Position numbers and translations under genes: made by a program. A DNA stretch of 64,000 nucleotides from Flavobacterium succinicans (lineage in GTDB: Bacteria; Bacteroidota; Bacteroidia; Flavobacteriales; Flavobacteriaceae). Every line of letters starts with the position of its first letter. Within the stretch, counting starts at the first letter, position 1. The stretch covers positions 62,001 through 126,000 of the forward strand of contig NZ_JMTM01000074.1 in NCBI RefSeq assembly GCF_001662485.1. The letters run 5' to 3'. The notes under the pieces were generated by a model, which was not told the origin of the DNA, ran no database searches, and saw only the letters and a program-made list of their open reading frames with translations. This document shows positions 35,967 to 44,177 of this stretch, piece after piece.

Positions 35967-36482
35967 ATGATGTACTTGATTACTGGAGGAGAACGTTCTG
36001 GAAAGAGCGGTTTTGCTGAAAAAATAGCCAAAGAAAAGTCGGACAACCCAATGTATGTAGCCACAGCCCGTCAGTGGGATGCCGATTTTAAAAACCGCAT
36101 CGACAGACACCAAAAAGACCGTGACGAACGTTGGGAAAACATCGAAAAAGAAAAGTTTCTGAGCGAGATAAATTTCGAAAACCGTGTGGCCGTCATCGAT
36201 TGTGTGACCCTGTGGTTGACCAATTTTTTTGTAGACAACAAAAACGACATCGATTTGTGTTTGGAACAAGCCAAGAAAGAAATCGATGCCCTCGCACAGC
36301 AACCCAACACCACCATCATCATCGTTTCGAACGAAATCGGGATGGGCTTGCACGCAGAGACACACATCGGTCGCAAATTCACCGAGTTGCAAGGCTGGAC
36401 CAATCAATACATCGCCCAAAAAGCCGATACCGTAGTTTTTATGGTAGCTGGAATCCCAATGGTAATCAAAGGCGAAGTTTAA
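35967..36482 (+). CDS. cobU: Adenosylcobinamide kinase/adenosylcobinamide-phosphate guanylyltransferase
   Basis: A 171-residue bifunctional enzyme of the nucleotide-loop pathway. It phosphorylates adenosylcobinamide and then attaches GMP to give adenosylcobinamide-GDP. The P-loop GGERSGKS lies at residues 7-14, and the guanylylated His is probably His48 in RIDRHQKDR. The motifs VIDCVTLWLTNFF and VSNEIGMGLHAET are typical. It is the first plus-strand gene of the cobalamin block and runs divergently from btuF. Its product would feed CobS downstream. Confidence 0.95.
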   Translation: MMYLITGGERSGKSGFAEKIAKEKSDNPMYVATARQWDADFKNRIDRHQKDRDERWENIEKEKFLSEINFENRVAVIDCVTLWLTNFFVDNKNDIDLCLEQAKKEIDALAQQPNTTIIIVSNEIGMGLHAETHIGRKFTELQGWTNQYIAQKADTVVFMVAGIPMVIKGEV

Positions 36483-36525
36483 AATATTCAGTTGTTTGAA
36501 TTCAATATGATAAAACAAAAAAATA

Positions 36526-36665
36526 ACCACATAGAAGCATAGTCAAAGCTAATTAGACAAAGAATGAATAGAAATACTAGTATTTACACATAGGATTTCT
36601 ATGTGAATAGTAAAACGTCTATTGGTTTCTTTTGAAAAACTATAAATTCTATGTTTCTATGTGGT
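36526..36665 (-). repeat. MITE-like element with 17-bp terminal inverted repeats
   Basis: The element is bounded by ACCACATAGAAGCATAG (36526-36542) and CTATGTTTCTATGTGGT (36649-36665), an inverted pair with a single mismatch. It is about 140 bp and has no coding frame. It is the best preserved of three copies in the cobalamin region, the others being near 32695 and 33297. A/T-rich flanks make any target-site duplication hard to define. Confidence 0.7.
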
Positions 36666-36702
36666 AAAAAAAATGCCTAAAAGGTTTCGATAACAATATT
36701 TT

Positions 36703-36787
36703 GGGCGTTTCCACAAGGGCCGGGCTGTTCGTTATATCTTTACTGCCGAACCCCGGCAGTAAAGGATGCCACTACCATCCCTAACGC
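36703..36787 (+). ncRNA. Structured repeat-like element upstream of bluB-cobT
   Basis: An outer stem GCGTT (36705-36709) pairs with AACGC (36783-36787). It encloses an 11-bp perfect hairpin at 36738-36764 (CTTTACTGCCG / CGGCAGTAAAG) and a GGATG/CATCC hairpin at 36764-36780. Blocks such as CGGGCTGTTCGTTATATC and CATCCCTAACGC look like a structured element often seen between Bacteroidetes genes. It lies 12 bases before the bluB-cobT start, so it could also form a 5' leader structure. Confidence 0.55.
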
Positions 36788-36799
36788 AAAACAAAGACT

Positions 36800-38479
36800 A
36801 TGACACTACAAGAAATCATACAATCCCGTCGCGATACCCGCCACTTCACCACCGACGAAGTGCCAGAAGACGTCTTGCAAAAAGCGTTACAAGCTGGGCA
36901 TTATGCACCTTCTGTTGGACTTACCGATGCCACACGATATTACGTTATACGTTCCTCCGAAGTCAAAAAAGCGATCAAACTTTTGTTTGAAGACTATGAT
37001 AAAAAAGCAGCCAATGCCACCGATAACGAGCAACAAAAGCAACAATACCAAGCACTAAAACTCGAAGCCATCGAAGAAGCTCCTGTGGGATTGGTCATTG
37101 CTTACGACCGTTCGGTGCTGAATAACTTTACCATCGGAACCGTGGGGAGCAACGAAGCGATTAAGTTTAGCGCGGTTTGTGCGGCACAAAACATTTGGTT
37201 ATCCTTAACCGAACAAGGCTATTCTATGGGATGGGTGTCGATTCTAAACTACCACGAATTCAAATCTATTTTAGGATTACCCGAAAACATAGAGCCTTTG
37301 GGCTATTTTTGTGTAGGCAAACCCGCCTCTAATTATGAACAGCAGCCGATGTTGCAACAACTAGGTTGGAAGAAAAAAGAGTCGTTTCCCTCTATCACTC
37401 CGATTGATTCGATACAATCAAAAGAAACTGTAATTTCTTCCTTTGAAGAAAAAGTAACGGAACCCAATGCGATTTTATCGAACCAATTGCAACACAAAAT
37501 CGATAACAAAACCAAACCCACAGGAGCATTGGGAGATTTAGAAGCACTCGCTCACCAAATAGGAATGGTGTTTCAAACCACTTCGCCTCAAATTAAGCAA
37601 CCACATTTAGTGGTTTTTGCTGCCGACCACGGTATTGCCAATCACGGCGTAAGTGCCTATCCACAAGAGGTAACCCGACAAATGGTGACTAATTTTCTGG
37701 AAGGTGGAGCAGCAATCAATGTGTTTTGTAAACAAAACCAAATCGAACTATCGATTGTAGACGCGGGAGTGAATTATGATTTTCCAACAAACACCAAGTT
37801 GATTCACAATAAAATTGGCAAAGGCACACAGTCGTTTTTACACACCGCTGCTATGAGTCCTTTGGAAGTAGGCACTTGTTTTTCGAAAGGTGCCGCTGTT
37901 GTGTCCCAAATTGCACAATCGGGTAGTAATTGCATCGGTTTTGGAGAAATGGGCATTGGGAATACAGCGACCGCTTCAGTGTTAATGCATTTTTTGATTC
38001 AAATTCCCTTAGCGGATTGCATCGGAAAAGGAACGGGAGTTACAGATGAAAAGCTACAAAACAAGCATCAAATTTTAGCAACTGCGATTTCGAATTACAA
38101 AGGCGCTACCGATTTAGACTCGGTTTTGGCCTATTTTGGAGGTTTCGAAATTTTACAAATCGCTGGCGGAATGCTCGAAGCACATAAAAATAAGATGCTA
38201 ATTTTAGTCGACGGATTCATTGCGACAGTAGCCTTTTTGATTGCTTTTAAGAAAAACCCCGCTATTCAGAGCAATGCTGTTTTTTGTCACGCTTCGGCTG
38301 AAAAAGGACACCAACAACTCTTGGAATATCTAGGAGCAAAAGCATTGTTGCATCTTCAATTACGCTTGGGGGAAGGAACGGGTTGTGCTTTGGCTTTTCC
38401 TTTAGTACAATCAGCAGTGGCTTTTTTGAATGAGATGGCCAGTTTTGAATCGGCTGGGGTGAATAACAAAAAGGATTGA
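36800..38479 (+). CDS. BluB-CobT fusion: 5,6-dimethylbenzimidazole synthase and NaMN:DMB phosphoribosyltransferase
   Basis: A 559-residue fusion. Residues 1 to about 200 are a nitroreductase-like BluB (IIQSRRDTRHFTTDEVPEDVL, AGHYAPSVGLTDATRYYVI, SLTEQGYSMGWVSI). This domain converts FMN to 5,6-dimethylbenzimidazole using oxygen. After a linker of about 25 residues comes CobT (KIDNKTKPTGALGDLEALA, FAADHGIANHGVSAYPQEVT, GFGEMGIGNTATASVL, LRLGEGTGCALA). CobT makes alpha-ribazole phosphate from the base and nicotinate mononucleotide, and its catalytic Glu is expected in GEGTG. Both halves look intact. The arrangement would pass the base directly from one site to the other. Confidence 0.93.
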   Translation: MTLQEIIQSRRDTRHFTTDEVPEDVLQKALQAGHYAPSVGLTDATRYYVIRSSEVKKAIKLLFEDYDKKAANATDNEQQKQQYQALKLEAIEEAPVGLVIAYDRSVLNNFTIGTVGSNEAIKFSAVCAAQNIWLSLTEQGYSMGWVSILNYHEFKSILGLPENIEPLGYFCVGKPASNYEQQPMLQQLGWKKKESFPSITPIDSIQSKETVISSFEEKVTEPNAILSNQLQHKIDNKTKPTGALGDLEALAHQIGMVFQTTSPQIKQPHLVVFAADHGIANHGVSAYPQEVTRQMVTNFLEGGAAINVFCKQNQIELSIVDAGVNYDFPTNTKLIHNKIGKGTQSFLHTAAMSPLEVGTCFSKGAAVVSQIAQSGSNCIGFGEMGIGNTATASVLMHFLIQIPLADCIGKGTGVTDEKLQNKHQILATAISNYKGATDLDSVLAYFGGFEILQIAGGMLEAHKNKMLILVDGFIATVAFLIAFKKNPAIQSNAVFCHASAEKGHQQLLEYLGAKALLHLQLRLGEGTGCALAFPLVQSAVAFLNEMASFESAGVNNKKD

Positions 38480-38868
38480 TATTTTTCCTTCAGTTAAATC
38501 AGGAGTCAATTTATAAGATGAAATAATAAAAAATAGTGTTTATTTTATTGAAAAATTTGAATAGGAATGGGCTTTAGCCCATTCATTAAAATGATTTTAG
38601 CATTGGGCTTTAGCCAAACCTATTGTTATTTTGGCTAAAGCCTATTTGAAGCAAATGCTAATTTTTTCCTCCAGATAAATCTGGAGGCAATTCAAAAAAA
38701 TGAAATATTAAAATTAGTGTCTATTTTATTGCAAAATTTGAATAGGGATGGGTTTTAACCCATCCTATTTTATTGCAAAATTTGTATAGGAATGGGTTTT
38801 AACCCATTCTTTAAAATAAAATCTCTAAATTGGCTTTAGCCGAATTTTAAACCACTAAAAATATAAGA
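38480..38868 (+). repeat. Cluster of REP palindromes upstream of the RAYT gene
   Basis: Short palindromes recur here: ATGGGCTTTAGCCCAT at 38567-38582, GGCTTTAGCCAAA with its complement across 38606-38642, CCTCCAGAT/ATCTGGAGG at 38668-38688, GATGGGTTTTAACCCATC at 38747-38764 and AATGGGTTTTAACCCATT at 38791-38808. They lie in a roughly 180-bp direct duplication sharing TATTTTATTG.AAAATTTG. This is the expected substrate of the neighbouring transposase. Confidence 0.8.
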
Positions 38869-39309
38869 ATGCCATTTGTAAAAGTCTATCTTCATTGTGT
38901 TTGGAGTACTAAAAATAGAATTCCGTATTTAGATTCTATTGAATTACGCCAAAAAGTTTGGAATCATATAAGAGAGAACGCCATTCAAAAAGGAATTTAT
39001 ATTGATTTTATAAATGGATATTCTGACCACTGTCATTGTTTGATTTCCTTAGGTGTGGACCAGAATATTCAAAAAGTAATGCAGCTTATCAAAGGAGAAT
39101 CTTCATTTTGGATTAACAAAAATGAATTGACTAAAGAAAAATTTCAATGGCAGGAGGAATATTTTGCAGTTTCTGTGTCTGAATCGATTCTTAATAAAGT
39201 TAGAGAGTATATTAAAAATCAAGAGGAACATCATAAAAAGAAGTCATTTCAAGAAGAGTATGATGAATTTATTTTAAAATATGGATTTAAAATGGTTGAT
39301 AATAAATGA
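38869..39309 (+). CDS. REP-associated tyrosine transposase (RAYT), IS200/IS605 Y1 family
   Basis: A 146-residue HUH endonuclease. The HUH pair is His54 and His56 in SDHCHCLISL, and the nucleophile is probably Tyr114 in VREYIKNQEEHH. Length is typical of TnpA-like single-domain enzymes. The REP palindromes lie directly upstream. Unlike a free insertion sequence, the stop codon overlaps the start of cobS (ATGA), so the gene sits in the cobalamin operon and may be a resident, domesticated RAYT. There is no tnpB gene. Confidence 0.9.
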   Translation: MPFVKVYLHCVWSTKNRIPYLDSIELRQKVWNHIRENAIQKGIYIDFINGYSDHCHCLISLGVDQNIQKVMQLIKGESSFWINKNELTKEKFQWQEEYFAVSVSESILNKVREYIKNQEEHHKKKSFQEEYDEFILKYGFKMVDNK

Positions 39310-40106
39310 AAAAACAAGGCCACATCTTTTTTACCGCTTTGATGTTTTATACCCGAATTCCGTGTCCGAAGAATATTGACCATAATCCGGAATATTTAAA
39401 TAAAGCGTCTCGTTATTTTCCTTTAATTGGTTGGATTGTTGGGGCAATTGCTTTTGGGGTGTATGCTGCGGCGTCTTGGTTGTGGAATGCTGAGATTGGG
39501 ATAGTGCTTTCGATGATTGCGAGTGTGTTGGTTACGGGCGCTTTTCACGAAGATGGTTTTGCCGATGTCTGTGACGGATTTGGTGGCGGTTGGACTAAAA
39601 CTAAGATTTTGACCATTATGAAAGACAGCGCTATTGGCGCTTATGGTGCGATGGGTTTGGTATTGCTTTTTTTGCTGAAGTATATGAGTTTGGTCAGTTT
39701 GGCCAAAGGCGATTCACTATTCACTAATTACTTTTCACTCTTCACACTTTTCTTGGTTTTCATAACAGGGCATTCTTTGAGTCGATTGGCGGCGATTTCG
39801 ATTGTGTTTACTCACGAATATTCTCGAGAGGATGCTACGAGTAAAAGCAAACCCATTGCGCAACAGTATTCTTGGAAAGAAGTGGTGGGCGCTTTGTTTT
39901 TTGGGCTATTACCTTTGCTGGTTTTGATGACGAGTCACGCGATTATTGGGTTGGTGGTGTTGCCTGTTTTTTTGGCGCGTTATTTTTTGGCGCGTTATTT
40001 CCAGAAATGGATTGACGGCTACACGGGCGATTGTTTGGGAGCCACACAACAAGTATGTGAAGTTATTTTTTACCTAACCTTACTAGCGATATGGAAATTT
40101 ATTTAG
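39306..40106 (+). CDS. cobS: Adenosylcobinamide-GDP ribazoletransferase (cobalamin synthase)
   Basis: A 266-residue integral membrane enzyme that joins adenosylcobinamide-GDP and alpha-ribazole (phosphate) to make adenosylcobalamin (phosphate). The family hallmark GAFHEDGFADVCDGFGGGWTK and the following MKDSAIGAYGAMG form the metal/substrate site. About seven hydrophobic helices are present. Its ATG overlaps the stop of the RAYT gene, and its end overlaps cobC by 16 bases. It is the last joining step for products of CobU and CobT encoded upstream. Confidence 0.95.
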   Translation: MKKQGHIFFTALMFYTRIPCPKNIDHNPEYLNKASRYFPLIGWIVGAIAFGVYAAASWLWNAEIGIVLSMIASVLVTGAFHEDGFADVCDGFGGGWTKTKILTIMKDSAIGAYGAMGLVLLFLLKYMSLVSLAKGDSLFTNYFSLFTLFLVFITGHSLSRLAAISIVFTHEYSREDATSKSKPIAQQYSWKEVVGALFFGLLPLLVLMTSHAIIGLVVLPVFLARYFLARYFQKWIDGYTGDCLGATQQVCEVIFYLTLLAIWKFI

Positions 40107-40633
40107 TGCGTCACACCGAAACGGTTTGTGAGAAAGGCATTTGTTATGGACAAAGCGATGTGGGTATTCGAGCTCCTTATGAAACGATTTTTGAAACGAT
40201 TTTGGAGCAATTGCCAGAGCAAGGCGTTATGTACACCAGTCCCTTGCAACGCTGTTTGATTTTGGCACAACATATTCAAGAAGCTAAAGGAATTCCAATA
40301 GTAGCCGAAGAACCTCGATTGAAAGAAATGCACTTTGGGGACTGGGAATTGCAGGCTTGGAATGCTATTCCGAGGACTGTTTTGGACCCTTGGATGAATG
40401 ATTTTGTGAATGTTGCGGTACCCAATGGCGAATCATTTATCGATTTGGACCAGCGGGTTTGGGAATTTTTGGAGGAGAAATTAGAAAAACCCAATGAAAA
40501 ACCGCTGATTTTAGTCACGCATTCTGGGGTAATTCGAAGTGTTTTGTGTAGAATAAATAACATTCCTTTGCAGGAGGCTTTTTCTACACCTTTGGATTAC
40601 GGAGTGGTGGTGAAAGTGGAGTATACTCGTTGA
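40091..40633 (+). CDS. cobC: Alpha-ribazole phosphatase, histidine phosphatase family
   Basis: A 180-residue phosphoglycerate-mutase-like phosphatase, starting MEIYLVRHTETVCEKGICYG. His8 in VRHTE is the phosphorylated residue. Further family sites are SPLQRCLILAQ, LKEMHFGDWE and LVTHSGVIRS. It removes phosphate from alpha-ribazole 5'-phosphate or cobalamin 5'-phosphate. It overlaps cobS by 16 bases and ends the salvage operon. Confidence 0.92.
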   Translation: MEIYLVRHTETVCEKGICYGQSDVGIRAPYETIFETILEQLPEQGVMYTSPLQRCLILAQHIQEAKGIPIVAEEPRLKEMHFGDWELQAWNAIPRTVLDPWMNDFVNVAVPNGESFIDLDQRVWEFLEEKLEKPNEKPLILVTHSGVIRSVLCRINNIPLQEAFSTPLDYGVVVKVEYTR

Positions 40634-40891
40634 GCAGGGTTTGCGTGAGGGCAATGTCATTAAGTTAAGAGGAAAAAGAAAAAAATAGCACGCAGATTCA
40701 ACAGATTTTAACTGATTTTTCATCGGGAAGCGGGAACGTACAGCCCGACCCAACTACTGAGCCTGTCGAAGTATCAGAAGGGGCACGCCCAAGTCATGAA
40801 TGATGTGGTTTATATTGTTGTATTATAGTAGTTTATGATTTTTTTTACTTGTTTTTTGAATTTTAGTTTTAGTATTCCATTTTTTTAAGGC
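40634..40891. other. Intergenic region before the riboswitch
   Basis: No gene is visible. Segments such as CACGCAGATTCAACAGATTT and GAGCCTGTCGAAGTATC look like the dispersed intergenic repeats common in Flavobacterium. A T-rich stretch leads into the btuB promoter. Confidence 0.5.
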
Positions 40892-40899
40892 TATATTTG
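40892..40899 (+). promoter_or_regulatory. Promoter of the riboswitch-btuB transcript, -7 element
   Basis: TATATTTG is a perfect TAnnTTTG match. A TTTT at 40867-40870 lies 21 bases upstream as a weak -33 element. Transcription would begin just before the riboswitch. Confidence 0.7.
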
Positions 40900-40911
40900 C
40901 ATCCGAATTAA

Positions 40912-41145
40912 GGTTGCGTTTTACTTTTTTTAGAAAACGCATTAAAAGGGAATTAGGTTTAAAACCTAAGCTGTACCCGCAACTGTAAGCTATAAAGCTT
41001 GTTGTTATCTACAAAGCCACTGTTTTTAAAGTGGGAAATTAGAAATTAGAAAATTGAAGTGTTGCTACTTCTAACCTCTAACCTCTAACTTCTACCTTGG
41101 AATGGGAAGGTCAACAACAAGACGCAAGCCAGGAGACCTGCCTTT
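40912..41145 (+). promoter_or_regulatory. Cobalamin riboswitch
   Basis: Conserved blocks appear in order: an outer hairpin TGCGTTTT/AAAACGCA, AAAAGGGAATTAGG, GCTGTACCCGCAACTGTAA at 40969-40987, and the B12 box GCCAGGAGACCTGCC at 41128-41142. The variable arm between them is long, about 130 bases. It contains short near-repeats (AATTAGAAATTAG and TCTAACCTCTAACC). Adenosylcobalamin binding would shut down expression of btuB and the downstream lipoprotein. Confidence 0.93.
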
Positions 41146-41191
41146 TTTCTTAACCAATAACGAACTTTCGGGAAAAAAGGTTCAGGAAATT

Positions 41192-43045
41192 ATGGCACAT
41201 TTTAAATCTTTTCTTTGTTTTTGCTTGCTGGCAAGTCAACTGACTTTTGCTCAGAATGATTCGATTACTCGCTTAAAAGAGGTCGTCATAGCTGATGCGA
41301 AGCTGCGTAAATTTTCAAGTTCTCAAACGATTCTTAGTTTGAACGATGCTGTTTTGTCTAAAAATAGTGCGTTGTTGACCAATTTACTCAATTACAATTC
41401 GGTTTTATACTTTAAAGAATACGGTCGTGGTATGCTATCGACGGTGGCTTTTAGGGGAACCACTGCGTCGCAAACTGCGGTGATTTGGAACGGCATCAAC
41501 ATCAATTCCCAAATGAATGGGAGTACCGATTTTAATACGATTTCAGGAACAGATTACAATTCGATTGCAGTTAAAGGAGGTGGAGGAAGTGTGATGTATG
41601 GCAGTGGGGCTATTGGTGGCACGGTGCATTTGAACAATGACTTGCGATTTGAGCGTTCTTTTTCAAACCAATTGCGATTGGATTATGGAAGTTTCAATAC
41701 GCAGGGCATAAATTATACCAGCCAGTTTTCAAATACAAAATGGTCGGCTCAAATTGGTTTTTCTAGAAACTATTCTGATAACGATTACGATTATCCAGGT
41801 CTTTTTGATTGGAAAGGGAATCAGCGTTTTAATGAAAACGGGGAGTATGAAGTAATTGGGTTCAATGCAGCTATTGGTTTTAAAATTTCTGATAAACAAA
41901 TACTAAAAGCATACAGTCAGTCTTCGAATACCGATAGGAATATTTCTTTGCTTTCGCCCTCGGAGTCTAGAACGAAATACAAGAATGATTTTAGTAGAAA
42001 TTTGTTGGAATACAATGGTGTTTTCGACCAATGGACGATGAATGCTAAGATGGCTTACCTCACCGAAGGCTATCAGTATTATCCGAACAAGTCGCTACAA
42101 CAATACAGTTTTGGGGAAACCAAGACTTGGATTACCAAAGCAGATGTCAGTTTTCAGGCGACGCCATCATTTTTGATAAATACGATTTTAGAATACAATA
42201 CAACCCGAGGTGAAGGCTCTGGATTTGGATACCACGAAAGACAGATTGGTGCTGCTTCTGTGTTGGTCAAATATGAAATCGATTCGAAATGGCAAAATGA
42301 ATTGGGGATTCGTAAGGAGTTTACCAACAATTACAAATCGCCTGTTCTTTTTTCGGCTGGAAGTGCTTTGCGCATCGCACCTTGGTACCAATTGAAAGTT
42401 AATGTTTCGCATAATTTCCGCATTCCTACCTACAATGATTTGTATTGGGAAGAAGGTGGCAATCCCAATTTAAAACCTGAAAGTGCGTACCAAGGCGAAC
42501 TAGCCAATGTTTTTACTTATAAAAATATCAGCCTAACGCAAACTGCCTATTACAACAAGATTAAAGATTTGTTGCGTTGGGTTCCGGGGAATAATGGGAT
42601 TTGGTCTCCTCAAAATACGGATCGCGTAACCGCTTATGGAATAGAAGCTTTATTGGCTTGGAAACAACAATTTGGAAAAAGTATTTGGCAAATCAATGGG
42701 ACGTATGCCTACACCATTTCTAAGAATGAGGCAACCCAAAAGCAATTGTTTTTTGTGCCCTATCACAAAGCTACCGCAGCATTGGCCTACAGTTATAAAA
42801 AATGGAGCGCCAATTATCAATTCTTATTTAATGGTTTTGTTTATACCCAATCTGATAACGACCCTAGCGCTATCATTCCTTCGTATTGGGTGGCTAATTT
42901 GGGTGTGGATTATGAATTATTTAAGCGTAATCCCATAAAAATTGGCGCTCAAGTGCTTAATCTTTGGAATGAAAAATATGAAAGTCTGGAAAATAGAATG
43001 ATGCCCGGACGTAATTTTAATTTGTATCTAATCTTTAAATTTTAA
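41192..43045 (+). CDS. btuB: TonB-dependent cobalamin receptor (BtuB-like)
   Basis: A 617-residue outer membrane TonB-dependent transporter. The start at 41192 gives the signal peptide MAHFKSFLCFCLLASQLTFAQ; an in-frame ATG at 41102 lies within the riboswitch and is rejected. The plug (LTNLLNYNSVLYFKEYG, MLSTVAFRGTTASQTAVIWNG) is followed by a 22-strand barrel that ends in the aromatic strand FNLYLIFKF. Expression under a cobalamin riboswitch and the next gene, a BtuG-like lipoprotein, indicate corrinoid uptake. No carboxypeptidase-like N-terminal domain is present. Confidence 0.93.
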   Translation: MAHFKSFLCFCLLASQLTFAQNDSITRLKEVVIADAKLRKFSSSQTILSLNDAVLSKNSALLTNLLNYNSVLYFKEYGRGMLSTVAFRGTTASQTAVIWNGININSQMNGSTDFNTISGTDYNSIAVKGGGGSVMYGSGAIGGTVHLNNDLRFERSFSNQLRLDYGSFNTQGINYTSQFSNTKWSAQIGFSRNYSDNDYDYPGLFDWKGNQRFNENGEYEVIGFNAAIGFKISDKQILKAYSQSSNTDRNISLLSPSESRTKYKNDFSRNLLEYNGVFDQWTMNAKMAYLTEGYQYYPNKSLQQYSFGETKTWITKADVSFQATPSFLINTILEYNTTRGEGSGFGYHERQIGAASVLVKYEIDSKWQNELGIRKEFTNNYKSPVLFSAGSALRIAPWYQLKVNVSHNFRIPTYNDLYWEEGGNPNLKPESAYQGELANVFTYKNISLTQTAYYNKIKDLLRWVPGNNGIWSPQNTDRVTAYGIEALLAWKQQFGKSIWQINGTYAYTISKNEATQKQLFFVPYHKATAALAYSYKKWSANYQFLFNGFVYTQSDNDPSAIIPSYWVANLGVDYELFKRNPIKIGAQVLNLWNEKYESLENRMMPGRNFNLYLIFKF

Positions 43046-43049
43046 TATA

Positions 43050-44105
43050 ATGAAGTTAACTAGAGTTTTATTAGTAGCCTTTACTTTCGCCTTTTTGGCA
43101 TCTTGTACTAACGAGGACAACGAGAATGTTTCCAAAGGGAATTATGATAATGGAGTATTCATTCTAAATGAGGGAAATTCTTCTGGAGGTTCGGTATCGT
43201 TTTTAGGAGAGGATTTGACTACTTTTAAACAAGATGTGTATAAAGCAGAAAACGGAGGTGATTTTTTCGGTACCTATGTGCAATCGATTTTTTTTGATGG
43301 AGATAAAGCCTATGTGATTGCAGGAGGTTCTAACGTGATTAATGTAGTGAATCGCTATACGTTTAAGTTACTTGCTAAAATCGAAACAGGTCTAGTGACA
43401 CCAAGATATGGGGTGGCAAAGAATGGTAAAGCCTATGTAACCAATGCGAACACTTATGCTTATGCGAATCCAGCTACTGGAAATACAGATGATTTTGTCG
43501 CCGTTATCGATTTGGCTACCAATAAAGTGGAATCTAAAATTAACTTGAATGCTACAGCCAATCGTGTTGTTTTAGAGGGTGATAAGTTGTACATCACAGA
43601 ACCTTATAATAGCGACAAAGTTTTGGTAGTAAATACAGTAACTAAGGCTTTAGAAACACCAATAACTGTTGGGTCAAGCGCCAATACAATGGAAGTAAAA
43701 AACGGTGTTTTGTATGTGTTAGCAGCTCCTTACGGAAGTGCAAGCAAAATTGTGAAAGTGAAATTATCGGAAAAATCGGTGACTGAAGTGGTGTTTCCAA
43801 CGGCTTTGACAGAGGCAGGAAATTTAGATATTTATGGTTCTAAAATCTATTTCACAAAAGATACAGGAGTGTATAGTATGGATATTACAGCAACACAACC
43901 TTCAGATAAACCTATTTTTAACTACTCGTCTACTTCTCAATATGGGGTGATGTATGGTTTTGCGGTAGAGAATGATAAAATTTACATTGCCGATGGAGGA
44001 GATTTCGCTTCGAATAGTAAGGCTTATGTGTATTCATTAACTGGAGCTTTGCAAAAAGAAGTAACAGTAGGTGTGGGACCTAACGGATTCTATTTTAATA
44101 ATTAA
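43050..44105 (+). CDS. Beta-propeller surface lipoprotein, BtuG-like
   Basis: A 351-residue lipoprotein (anchor Cys19 in LASCTNED) consisting of seven-bladed YncE-like/DUF5074 propeller repeats (GVFILNEGNSSGGSVSFL, YVTNANTYAYANPATG, VLEGDKLYITEPYNSD). It lies 4 bases after btuB in one riboswitch-controlled transcript. In Bacteroides the analogous neighbour BtuG captures cobalamin at the cell surface and hands it to BtuB. The same role is inferred here from context and fold; direct binding residues cannot be checked by eye. Confidence 0.82.
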   Translation: MKLTRVLLVAFTFAFLASCTNEDNENVSKGNYDNGVFILNEGNSSGGSVSFLGEDLTTFKQDVYKAENGGDFFGTYVQSIFFDGDKAYVIAGGSNVINVVNRYTFKLLAKIETGLVTPRYGVAKNGKAYVTNANTYAYANPATGNTDDFVAVIDLATNKVESKINLNATANRVVLEGDKLYITEPYNSDKVLVVNTVTKALETPITVGSSANTMEVKNGVLYVLAAPYGSASKIVKVKLSEKSVTEVVFPTALTEAGNLDIYGSKIYFTKDTGVYSMDITATQPSDKPIFNYSSTSQYGVMYGFAVENDKIYIADGGDFASNSKAYVYSLTGALQKEVTVGVGPNGFYFNN

Positions 44106-44124
44106 AAGCTCTAGCTTAAAAACT

Positions 44125-44158
44125 AAAAAGGCGTTTTCGAAATGAAAACGCCTTTTTT
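44125..44158. terminator. Terminator between btuG-like gene and the amidase gene
   Basis: AAAAAGGCGTTTTC pairs with GAAAACGCCTTTTTT. Flanking A and T runs allow it to serve both convergent transcripts. Confidence 0.88.
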
Positions 44159-44177
44159 GTTTGGGTAGTTGTTCTTT

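Noticed and set aside
36131..36499. 122-residue plus-strand frame overlapping cobU
   Set aside because: Its product is extremely Arg/His rich and has no domain. It runs in another frame through a conserved gene.
35958..36530. 190-residue minus-strand frame over cobU
   Set aside because: It is antisense to a clear CobU with all its motifs; the composition (His/Phe rich, no domain) is typical of a shadow frame.
41102..41191. Upstream ATG start for btuB
   Set aside because: It lies inside the riboswitch and its B12 box; the signal peptide begins at 41192.
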